A stretch of 22,283 bases of DNA, taken from NCBI GenBank assembly GCA_002428325.1, contig DIVR01000071.1, forward strand, positions 1 to 22,283. Reading direction: 5' to 3'. Both the position numbers and the translations under genes were made by a program. The stretch is from a bacterium UBP4_UBA6127. GTDB taxonomy: Bacteria > UBP4 > UBA4092. This document shows, one piece after another, positions 7,019 through 14,407 of this stretch (position 1 is its first letter; each line of letters opens with the position of its first letter). Under the pieces are notes generated by a model that saw only the letters and a program-made list of their open reading frames with translations, did no database searches and was not told the DNA's origin.

Positions 7019-8458
7019 ATGAAAATCAGCCGTCAATTAGCCGTATGGTTGGGGATTATTGTGTTAGTCGTGTTGTTTATAGGTATTACCACCTATGTAG
7101 GTTTCCAAAAAATGTCGCAAACAGTTGCGCATGAAACTCTTGCCTATGAGATTATTGGAAAACTCCATTTTTTGGAATCATCATTGGTGGATGTTGAATC
7201 CGGGCAACGGGGTTATCTCTTAACCAGTAAGGAAGATTTTCTTGATTCCTATACGCTTGGTATTAATTCTGTAACCGAAACAATCAGCAGCTTAAGTACA
7301 TTAATAAAGAATCCTGAACAGCTTCAGAGACTACAGGATCTGAAAAAGATTTGTGCAGATAAAATTGCCTGGACGGATAAAACACTATCGTTAAGCAAAT
7401 CAGGTCGAAAAGAAGAAGGGGTGGATAGGGTTAGAAGTGGATCAGGTAAAGTTATCATGGATTCTTTCCACAACAAAATTAATGAGCTGGTCACCGCTGA
7501 AGAGATTATTTTAACACAAAGAAAAGCAAGTAGTGATGCGGCTTATAATTTTGCGCAATCGGTTTCTATGTTTGGAACAATGATAATAATATTATTAGCA
7601 TTGACTGCTTTGGTCGTTCTATATCGCAATATCACAAACAAGCTGAACCTTTCGATCAATGCAATATCAACAACCTCAATGGAAATTTCAGCAACAGTTG
7701 AGCAACATGAAAATACCGCCCGTCAACAAGCATCATCTGTAGCAGAAACAGCATCCACAGTTGATGAGATTAATACATCTACAATCCAGAATGCAGAACA
7801 GGCAGAAGCAGTAGCCGACATCACAAAACAGGCATTACTTTCGACGGATGAAGGTGTCCATATAGCACAGCAGGTAAATACCGAAATGGATGCTTTAAAA
7901 GAAATAATAAGCGCGATTGGCACACAGATGCTTCACTTGAGTGAGCAGACCAACCAAATCAACAATATTGCCATCTTGGTTTCTGATATCACCAGCCAAA
8001 TCAATATGCTCGCTTTGAATGCCGCAGTTGAGGCTGTGAGAGCAGGTGAACAGGGAAAAGGATTCAGTGTAATCGCTCAGGAAGTTCGAAAGCTTGCTGA
8101 TCAAGGTAAGAAGTCAGTCGAAAAAGTTAATGTTATTGTTTCTGATATTCAGAAAGCTACAAACTCCGCAGTTATGGTGACTGAAAATGGGACCAAAACG
8201 GTGAACGAACTGACTCAGACAGTGCAAAAAGCCGGTGAAATCTTCAGCAATATATCTGGTATTGCCAATAATGTATATGAAAAAACAACTCAAGTAGCCC
8301 TGAATGGTAAACAGCAATTAACTGCAGTGAAACAAATTACTATCGCAATGAACGAAATCAATGCAGGCTCTAAACAAACAGCCGCAGGAATAACCCAAAC
8401 CAAAACAGCATTACAAAAACTAACAGATACATCTGAAGCCTTAAAGCGGGTAGTATAA
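7019..8458 (+). CDS. Methyl-accepting chemotaxis protein with CHASE3-type sensor
   Basis: Membrane chemoreceptor of 479 residues. TM1 is at about 8-28. A periplasmic helical domain runs from about 35 to 180 and carries the CHASE3-like segment VDVESGQRGYLLTSKEDFL (57-75). TM2 is at about 184-202. The cytoplasmic coiled coil then runs to the end, with the conserved tip at 329-360 (MLALNAAVEAVRAGEQGKGF, then VIAQEVRKLA). The tip should bind CheW and CheA. No HAMP domain is evident between TM2 and the signalling helices, and there is no C-terminal NWETF-like tether for CheR. The strong AAGGAGGG at 7005-7012 fixes the ATG. The position between cheW and cheA makes it the cognate receptor; the ligand is unknown. 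Confidence 0.93.
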   Translation: MKISRQLAVWLGIIVLVVLFIGITTYVGFQKMSQTVAHETLAYEIIGKLHFLESSLVDVESGQRGYLLTSKEDFLDSYTLGINSVTETISSLSTLIKNPEQLQRLQDLKKICADKIAWTDKTLSLSKSGRKEEGVDRVRSGSGKVIMDSFHNKINELVTAEEIILTQRKASSDAAYNFAQSVSMFGTMIIILLALTALVVLYRNITNKLNLSINAISTTSMEISATVEQHENTARQQASSVAETASTVDEINTSTIQNAEQAEAVADITKQALLSTDEGVHIAQQVNTEMDALKEIISAIGTQMLHLSEQTNQINNIAILVSDITSQINMLALNAAVEAVRAGEQGKGFSVIAQEVRKLADQGKKSVEKVNVIVSDIQKATNSAVMVTENGTKTVNELTQTVQKAGEIFSNISGIANNVYEKTTQVALNGKQQLTAVKQITIAMNEINAGSKQTAAGITQTKTALQKLTDTSEALKRVV

Positions 8459-8474
8459 ATCAGCAGGTGTAACA

Positions 8475-10538
8475 ATGACAATTGATAAAGAATTACGTGA
8501 GTTATTTCGGATTGAGTCTTTTGAGCATCTTCAACGTATGAGCGATGGGTTAATGATATTGGAAAAAGATTCATGCAATAGTAGTATCCTGGAGGATATT
8601 TTACGCGAGGCACATAGCTTAAAAGGCGCAGCACGGATGGTAGGTGTAGAAACGGTAGAGTCTCTAGCTCACGAATTTGAAGACACCGTGGGCTCAAATC
8701 AAAATAAAGATTTATCTCTATCCTCAGATGCCATAAATAGTCTTTACAGTTTATTGGACAAAATACGGTTACGTGTGAAAGAAGCTGTCAATATAGAACC
8801 TCTTAAGGATAAAAAGATGGAATTAAAAGAAATATCCCCAAGCGTCATTGCTTCACCCTCAGAGTTTAAATTGGACACAATACGTGTAGGAACACATAAG
8901 CTGGATACCCTAATGACACAATCTGGTGAGCTTATAGTGACTAAAACTCATATCAGCCATCGTTTATCAGAAATAAATGATATCACTTCTCTTTGGGAAG
9001 ATTGGATTAACAAGACAGGCAGCAGAAATGACTACACGGAAATGATAAACTCGCTTCTTACGCAGTTAAATAATGCTTTATACAATGATAGCAACAGACT
9101 AGACTATATTGCATCGAATCTTGATGCGTGTATTCGGGAAGTAAGACTGATACCTTTATCTACTATATTTGAACTCTATCCTCGAATGGTTCGGGATATG
9201 GCTAGAGACCAATCAAAGGAAATTGAGTTTTTTATGGAGGGGCAGGATATTGTTGCGGATAAGCGTATTATCGAAGAAATTAAAGACCCTCTGATGCATC
9301 TGTTAAGAAATGCAATCGATCATGGGATTGAACCGTCGGAGGAACGCCAACAACTGAACAAGACCCCTCAGGGAACAATCAAACTAATAGCATACCAGAC
9401 AGCTACAACCATAAATATAGAAGTATCCGATGATGGTAAAGGAATTAGCATTGATACTGTAAAAGACACTGCATTGAAAAAGAATATTTGCAACAGAGAG
9501 AATCTTGAGCAAATGACTCCAGAGCAAATCTACGCGCTAATTTTTTATCCTGGCTATTCAACCAGCAAGTCTATCTCTGATATATCCGGCAGAGGAGTAG
9601 GATTGAATGTGGTTAAGAAAAAAGTCGAACAACTGAAGGGCACAGTTTGTGTTGCCACACAACCAGGTTCTGGATGTTGTTTCACAATTCGCCTTCCAAT
9701 TACTTTATCCACACTAAGAGTAATGATTGTTTCATCAGACGGTAGGACTTATGCTATTCCAATAGAGTATGTTGAAAAGAATTGTATATTATCTCCCGAG
9801 AATATTTTCACAATATCTGATCACAGTACAACGACCTTCCAAGACAGGCCGTTATCAATCGCTCATCTTTCTGATCTTCTTGGGTTACCAATATTTAAAC
9901 AAGATATTCCCACTCAACAGAATAATAAAATATTCCCCTGTATCATTATTAATGTGAATGGAGAAAGATATGGGCTATTGGTTGACACGTTAGATGATGA
10001 GCAGGAGATTGTTTTAAAACCGCAAGGGCAGATTCTAAAACATGTAAATAATGTCTTAGGAGCTACTATTCTAGCAAACGGCGAAGTCTGCATGGTATTA
10101 GATCCAGTCGATATGCTGAAATCTATCCATCATCATACATCAACAGTTTCAACTAAAGAAAACATTGATGCAATTAATCTAAAGAAATCCATTCTGCTGG
10201 TAGAGGATAGCTTAACCACCCGTACTCATGAAAAACAAATACTTGAGAGTGCAGGATATTCGGTGGAAATGGCTATCGATGGAATTGATGCATTAACTAA
10301 ATTTAACTCAAGCAATTATGATGCCGTCGTTACCGATATCATCATGCCAAACATGGACGGCTTGACTCTTACCGAAGAAATACGCCGTAAAAATAAGGAT
10401 ATTCCTATTATTCTGGTCACATCACTTAATTCAGATGAGGATAAAATAAGAGGGATAGATGCTGGAGCAAATGCATACATAGCCAAGCCCACTTTTGATC
10501 AACAAATACTTATTGATTTATTAAGGAAACTTGTATGA
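8475..10538 (+). CDS. cheA: CheA-type hybrid histidine kinase with C-terminal receiver
   Basis: Central kinase of the pathway, 687 residues. The order is an Hpt/P1 domain (about 1-105) with phosphorylation site H47 in EAHSLKGAARM; a dimerisation segment starting at IRVGTHKLDTLM (136-147); an ATPase domain with N-box LLRNAIDHGIE (276-286), G1 DDGKGI (319-324) and G2 GRGVGLNVV (372-380); a CheW-like P5 domain (about 410-550); and a receiver domain (571-687) with D621 in VTDIIMPNMDG and K671. No P2 domain is visible between P1 and P3. This CheA-REC form matches WspE and FrzE, where the receiver can be an output or a phosphate sink. A weak AGGTG precedes ATG 8475. The last codons overlap cheB as ATGA (10535-10538), so the two are probably translationally coupled. 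Confidence 0.95.
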   Translation: MTIDKELRELFRIESFEHLQRMSDGLMILEKDSCNSSILEDILREAHSLKGAARMVGVETVESLAHEFEDTVGSNQNKDLSLSSDAINSLYSLLDKIRLRVKEAVNIEPLKDKKMELKEISPSVIASPSEFKLDTIRVGTHKLDTLMTQSGELIVTKTHISHRLSEINDITSLWEDWINKTGSRNDYTEMINSLLTQLNNALYNDSNRLDYIASNLDACIREVRLIPLSTIFELYPRMVRDMARDQSKEIEFFMEGQDIVADKRIIEEIKDPLMHLLRNAIDHGIEPSEERQQLNKTPQGTIKLIAYQTATTINIEVSDDGKGISIDTVKDTALKKNICNRENLEQMTPEQIYALIFYPGYSTSKSISDISGRGVGLNVVKKKVEQLKGTVCVATQPGSGCCFTIRLPITLSTLRVMIVSSDGRTYAIPIEYVEKNCILSPENIFTISDHSTTTFQDRPLSIAHLSDLLGLPIFKQDIPTQQNNKIFPCIIINVNGERYGLLVDTLDDEQEIVLKPQGQILKHVNNVLGATILANGEVCMVLDPVDMLKSIHHHTSTVSTKENIDAINLKKSILLVEDSLTTRTHEKQILESAGYSVEMAIDGIDALTKFNSSNYDAVVTDIIMPNMDGLTLTEEIRRKNKDIPIILVTSLNSDEDKIRGIDAGANAYIAKPTFDQQILIDLLRKLV

Positions 10539-11566
10539 TAAAAGTCTTTCTAGTTGACGATTCACCACTAGCCTGCAAGATAATCAGAAAAATAATTTCA
10601 TCTGCCCCCGATATCCAGGTCATAGGTGAAGCAAGTAATGGAAAAGAAGCCTTAAGGATTATACCAGTACTCACCCCTGATGTAGTCTGTATTGATTTTA
10701 AAATGCCTATCATGGATGGTTTAGAACTTACAAAACGTATTTTAGAAATATATCCTGTACCAATTCTCATTATAAGTATTTCCGTGCAGTCATATCAAAA
10801 AGATAATATATTTCAGCTGTTATCGGCAGGAGCATTGGATATTATCCCTAAACCCAGAAGTTATAAAGAAGGGGATTATCAGATTATATCTCATGATTTG
10901 ATCAGTAAAATAAAGATTGTCAGTGGTGTTAAAGTAATACGTCATAAACCTTTAGTCGCAGAGACCCTAGAGATTCCCCCGTCAGGATTAGGTAAGATTA
11001 TTCCATCATCTCGGATAGTTGCCATTGGCGCATCGACCGGTGGTCCACAAACTTTGGAATCTATCCTGACGCAATTACCTGCAGATTTTCCACTTCCCGT
11101 TATTTGTATTCAGCATATTGATGACTATTTCCTAAAAGGGATGGTTAATTGGTTATCTTCTATCTGTAAAATGAAAGTTATGATTGCAAAGCATGGTGAT
11201 TTGCCCCAAAGTGGTACTATTTATTTTCCTCCTCCGGGATCATATTTATCAATTGACATAGGGGGGAAATTTATGAGTTTTGAGAGACCGCAGAGTTCAA
11301 ACAGTTTAAATACTATTGATATTACATTTTCATCAATAGCTCAATATTATGGGAATACAGCCATAGGGATTATTCTTACAGGAATGGGCACAGATGGGGT
11401 TAATGGACTCCTAAAAATAGCCCAGGCAGGCGGGATTACTATTGCGCAAAATGAAGCAAGCTCTATTATATTTGGCATGCCCAAAGAAGCAATAAATATA
11501 GGTGCTGCAAAGCATATATTATCGCCTCCGGAAATCACCACGAGGCTTCTGTCCTTATACCATTGA
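10535..11566 (+). CDS. cheB: CheB chemoreceptor methylesterase/deamidase
   Basis: Removes methyl groups from the receptor and so opposes CheR. The N-terminal receiver (about 1-110) has VDDSP at 8-11 and phospho-acceptor D54 in CIDFKMPIMDG. The C-terminal esterase (about 158-343) shows the catalytic triad S167 (GASTGGP), H194 (CIQHI) and D287 (LTGMGTDG). Length 343 is typical. It starts inside the last codons of cheA (ATGA overlap), which fits coupled expression. In Wsp the equivalent is WspF, whose loss locks the system on. All key residues are present, so it should be active. Confidence 0.95.
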   Translation: MIKVFLVDDSPLACKIIRKIISSAPDIQVIGEASNGKEALRIIPVLTPDVVCIDFKMPIMDGLELTKRILEIYPVPILIISISVQSYQKDNIFQLLSAGALDIIPKPRSYKEGDYQIISHDLISKIKIVSGVKVIRHKPLVAETLEIPPSGLGKIIPSSRIVAIGASTGGPQTLESILTQLPADFPLPVICIQHIDDYFLKGMVNWLSSICKMKVMIAKHGDLPQSGTIYFPPPGSYLSIDIGGKFMSFERPQSSNSLNTIDITFSSIAQYYGNTAIGIILTGMGTDGVNGLLKIAQAGGITIAQNEASSIIFGMPKEAINIGAAKHILSPPEITTRLLSLYH

Positions 11567-11581
11567 TGGGAGATTTATCTC

Positions 11582-13363
11582 ATGTCCAACTCAAACATAT
11601 TGATAGTAGAAGACAGCGCTACACAAGCCGAAATTCTTAGACGCTTATTAATGAAAGAAGGGTATACTGTAACAATAGCTAAGGATGGTGCAGAGGGTCT
11701 AGAGTATGCCCATAAATTGATACCCCAATTGATCCTCTGTGATATCAATATGCCTGTCATGAATGGATATCAATTATGTAAAGCAATTAAAACTGATGAA
11801 GCTTTTAGCGGTGTTTTGGTTTTACTTCTCACCTCTCTGACTGAACCTAAAGATATCATAAAGGGATTAGAATGCGAGGCTGATAGTTTCATCCCTAAAC
11901 CCTATGATGAGAAGTACCTTCTTGCATGTATCCAGCACATGATTCTAAATCGGGCTCAATTCAAGAAAGAACCTGTCCAGTCCGCCACAAATATTAACTA
12001 TGGAGGACAAACTTATGCGATCAGAGCCGGTCGGATGCAAATACTGAACCTTCTCTTAACGACTTATGATGTTGCTACTATTAAGAATATCGAATTAACA
12101 AAGCTGCAAGAAGAATTAAAACAGATCAATATGAATCTTGAAGAAATTGTTATTGAAAGAACTTCTTCTCTTCTTAGTGAAATTGAAAGACGCAAGCAGA
12201 TTGAGCAAGTGTTAAGCGATAGTGAAGAAACTTTCAGAACAATAGCGTCATCAGCCCATGATGCTATTATTATGATTGATAAGGGAGGAAATATATTTTA
12301 TTGGAATCTTGCAGCTGAGTTCATCTTTGGCTGGAGGGATGAAGAAATACATGGAAAGAATTTCAGTATCTTGATATCCAATGAAAGTAATAATGAAGTT
12401 TTTGATAAGGACCATAATCTTATAATATCTAGTGATCATGATCATATTGACGGGAGAATCCTGGAATTAATAGCGCTGAAAAAAGACGGTTCGGAATTCC
12501 CCATAGAAATTTCATTATCCTCAATCAATTTAAAAGGTCAATTGAATGCAGTTGGAATTATTCGTGATATTAGCGACCGCAAAAAAGCAGAAGATAAAAT
12601 TAATCAACTTAATGTTGAACTTGAACAACGTGTTAAAGACCGAACAGAACAACTGGAGGCAGCAAATAAAGAACTTGAAGCATTTAGCTATTCAGTATCT
12701 CACGATCTAAGAGCACCCATACGGCATATTGCCGGGTTTGTTGAGCTCTTATCAAATAATCTTAAAGAAAATGGCCAGATGGATGATAACAGCCAGCGAT
12801 ACCTGAACATAATCACTGATTCAGCAAAACAAATGGGCATGCTAATCGACGACTTACTCTCTTTTTCAAGGATGAGCCGCTCAGACATGAATAAAACCTC
12901 ATTTGATATAAACTCTCTAATAAAGGAAGTTATCCATTCATATGAACCCGATGTGCAAGGAAGAGATATCTCATGGAAACTGAACGATTTTCCACAGATC
13001 TATGCAGACTATTCTCTTATAAGGGTTGTCTTGAATAATTTGATTTCTAATGCAATCAAATTTACCCGAACCCGCCCCCAGGCCATAATTGAGATTGGAT
13101 ACAATGAAAAGGAAGATTTACCTGACAATCATATTTTATTTGTGAAGGATAACGGGGTTGGCTTTGACATGAACTACGCAAATAAATTGTTCCTTGTATT
13201 CCAACGGCTTCATACAAGCAGTCAGTTTGAGGGCACTGGGATTGGATTGGCAACTGTAGCGCGAATAGTTCAACGACATGGAGGTCATGTCTGGGCAGAA
13301 GGCTTTCCTGAACAGGGTGCATCTTTTTATTTTACCCTTCCCAAGCAAGATACCAAAAATTAA
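11582..13363 (+). CDS. Cytoplasmic REC-PAS histidine kinase
   Basis: 593 residues with no membrane segment. Order: receiver (1-125, D54 in LILCDINMP), a linker typical of such proteins (ILNLLLTTYDVA), coiled coil (about 170-212), PAS domain (about 212-333, ending VGIIRDISDRKKAE), a second coiled coil, HisKA with H374 in YSVSHDLRAP, and HATPase with N-box NNLISNAIKFT (485-495), G1 VKDNGVGFD (521-529) and G2 EGTGIGLATV (550-559). The kinase core resembles that of Cph1-type phytochrome kinases, which fits the Rcp1-like regulator encoded just downstream. The receiver at the front could take input from CheA. A GGGAG precedes the ATG; the gap from cheB is 15 bases. The PAS ligand is unknown. Confidence 0.92.
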   Translation: MSNSNILIVEDSATQAEILRRLLMKEGYTVTIAKDGAEGLEYAHKLIPQLILCDINMPVMNGYQLCKAIKTDEAFSGVLVLLLTSLTEPKDIIKGLECEADSFIPKPYDEKYLLACIQHMILNRAQFKKEPVQSATNINYGGQTYAIRAGRMQILNLLLTTYDVATIKNIELTKLQEELKQINMNLEEIVIERTSSLLSEIERRKQIEQVLSDSEETFRTIASSAHDAIIMIDKGGNIFYWNLAAEFIFGWRDEEIHGKNFSILISNESNNEVFDKDHNLIISSDHDHIDGRILELIALKKDGSEFPIEISLSSINLKGQLNAVGIIRDISDRKKAEDKINQLNVELEQRVKDRTEQLEAANKELEAFSYSVSHDLRAPIRHIAGFVELLSNNLKENGQMDDNSQRYLNIITDSAKQMGMLIDDLLSFSRMSRSDMNKTSFDINSLIKEVIHSYEPDVQGRDISWKLNDFPQIYADYSLIRVVLNNLISNAIKFTRTRPQAIIEIGYNEKEDLPDNHILFVKDNGVGFDMNYANKLFLVFQRLHTSSQFEGTGIGLATVARIVQRHGGHVWAEGFPEQGASFYFTLPKQDTKN

Positions 13364-13380
13364 TTGAAAGGCTGGATTAT

Positions 13381-13845
13381 ATGAACATCTCACCCAAACG
13401 GATCTTATTTGCTGAAGATAATGAAAATGATGTCGAATTAACCCTTACAGCGCTAAATGAATATCATTTAGCCAATGAAGTCATTGTTGTCCCAGATGGC
13501 GAAGAAGCTTTAGATTACCTCTATTACCGAGGTAAATATCAATCCCGTGAAAAAGGAAACCCAGCTTTAGTTCTCCTGGATATTAAGATGCCTAAAGTTG
13601 ATGGAATTGAGGTGTTACGCCGTATAAAATCAGACCAACAACTTAAAATGATCCCTGCTGTTATTCTAACATCCTCCCGTGAAGAAAGAGATCTTATTGA
13701 GAGCTATAAACTGGGTGTCAATGCTTATGTAGTAAAACCTGTAGATTTTCATGAATTCATTAATGGAGTAAAAGAATTGGGATTATTTTGGATCGTGATC
13801 AATGAGCCACCTCCAGGTACTGTAGCTATAACAAAAAATAGATAA
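13381..13845 (+). CDS. Rcp1-like single-domain response regulator
   Basis: A 154-residue receiver with no output domain. It has AEDNENDVEL at 11-20, phospho-acceptor D67 in LVLLDIKMPKVDG, and the VVKP lysine. The insertion YLYYRGKYQSREKGNP and the C-terminal ELGLFWIVINEPPP are hallmarks of the Rcp1 family, partners of phytochrome-type kinases such as Cph1. It lies 17 bases after the REC-PAS kinase and is therefore its likely phosphorylation partner. AAAGG lies about ten bases before the ATG. Its downstream target cannot be read from the sequence; it may pass phosphate on or bind another protein. Confidence 0.92.
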   Translation: MNISPKRILFAEDNENDVELTLTALNEYHLANEVIVVPDGEEALDYLYYRGKYQSREKGNPALVLLDIKMPKVDGIEVLRRIKSDQQLKMIPAVILTSSREERDLIESYKLGVNAYVVKPVDFHEFINGVKELGLFWIVINEPPPGTVAITKNR

Positions 13846-13907
13846 TGACATTTAAGTGATTTAATGATATATTCAAAAATTGAGGGTGGATTTCCAGCAG
13901 CGAGCAG

Positions 13908-13927
13908 ATTTTGTTGTACGACAAAAT
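13908..13927. repeat. 20-bp near-palindrome before the REC gene
   Basis: ATTTTGTTGTACGACAAAAT reads almost the same on both strands, with only one base pair off symmetry. It lies in the 104-bp gap between the Rcp1-like gene and the next REC gene, 22 bases before its ATG and ahead of the AGGAG at 13939-13943. It could be an operator or, as RNA, a hairpin with a GTAC loop. No T-run makes it a clear terminator. Confidence 0.45.
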
Positions 13928-13949
13928 TCTTTAAGTATAGGAGTCGGTT

Positions 13950-14342
13950 ATGAAATTGCCGTTGCTTATTCTCCACCTTGAAGATGACCCCAATGATATC
14001 GAACTAATCCGTGAAACAATACAGGCTCAGGGACTACCATGCAATATTGTAGCCGTATCAACCAGAGAAGATTATATTGAGAAATTAGAAAACGGCAGTT
14101 TTGATATAATACTTTCAGACCATTCCTTGCCTAATTTTGATGGCACTTCAGCCATGCTAATCGCCCAAGACAGATGTCCGGAAATCCCCTTTATTTTTGT
14201 GACAGGATCAATGGGAGAAGAAGCGGCTATTGATACGCTTGCAAAGGGAGCTACCGATTATGTTTTAAAACATCGACTTTCGCGCCTTTTACCAGCCATC
14301 ACCCGAGCGGCAAAAGAATCTGAAGTAAAGAAAGAAAGCTAG
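13950..14342 (+). CDS. Receiver-domain protein; probable N-terminal part of a split HD-GYP gene
   Basis: 130 residues: LHLEDDPNDIELI at 9-21, phospho-acceptor D57 in ILSDHSLPNFDG, and an end of the type GATDYVLKHRLSRLLPAITRA. That last segment is typical of receivers that continue into PAS domains in longer hybrid proteins. The frame stops at TAG 14340-14342, directly after an (AAAG)3 tract. The other frame, open from 14324, continues as RKLVEKALKESEERF, the linker that normally enters the PAS domain. So this is probably the first domain of the HD-GYP protein downstream, cut off by a one-base or one-repeat change. Strong AGGAG at 13939-13943. As it stands, a free receiver would be made. Confidence 0.88.
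   Translation: MKLPLLILHLEDDPNDIELIRETIQAQGLPCNIVAVSTREDYIEKLENGSFDIILSDHSLPNFDGTSAMLIAQDRCPEIPFIFVTGSMGEEAAIDTLAKGATDYVLKHRLSRLLPAITRAAKESEVKKES
14327..14338 (+). repeat. (AAAG)3 tetranucleotide tract at a frame break
   Basis: Three exact copies of AAAG sit at the point where the REC frame ends and the PAS-GAF-HD-GYP frame takes over. Adding one AAAG unit (or one base) gives a continuous reading VKKERKLVEKALKESEERF and a single protein of about 769 residues. Three copies is short for a phase-variable repeat, so a sequencing or assembly indel or a fixed mutation is equally possible. Confidence 0.75.
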
Positions 14343-14407
14343 TTGAAAAGGCATTAAAGGAAAGCGAAGAACGTTTTAAAAGTGCCTTTGAGTATTCAGC
14401 CATAGGG

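Noticed and set aside
8290..8697. 135-codon minus-strand frame across the receptor-cheA junction
   Set aside because: It overlaps two strong genes on the other strand and shows no domain or RBS.
14325..14342. Programmed -1 ribosomal frameshift joining REC to PAS-GAF-HD-GYP
   Set aside because: There is no X-XXY-YYZ slippery heptamer in the proper frame and no clear downstream structure; the repeat-length or indel explanation is simpler.
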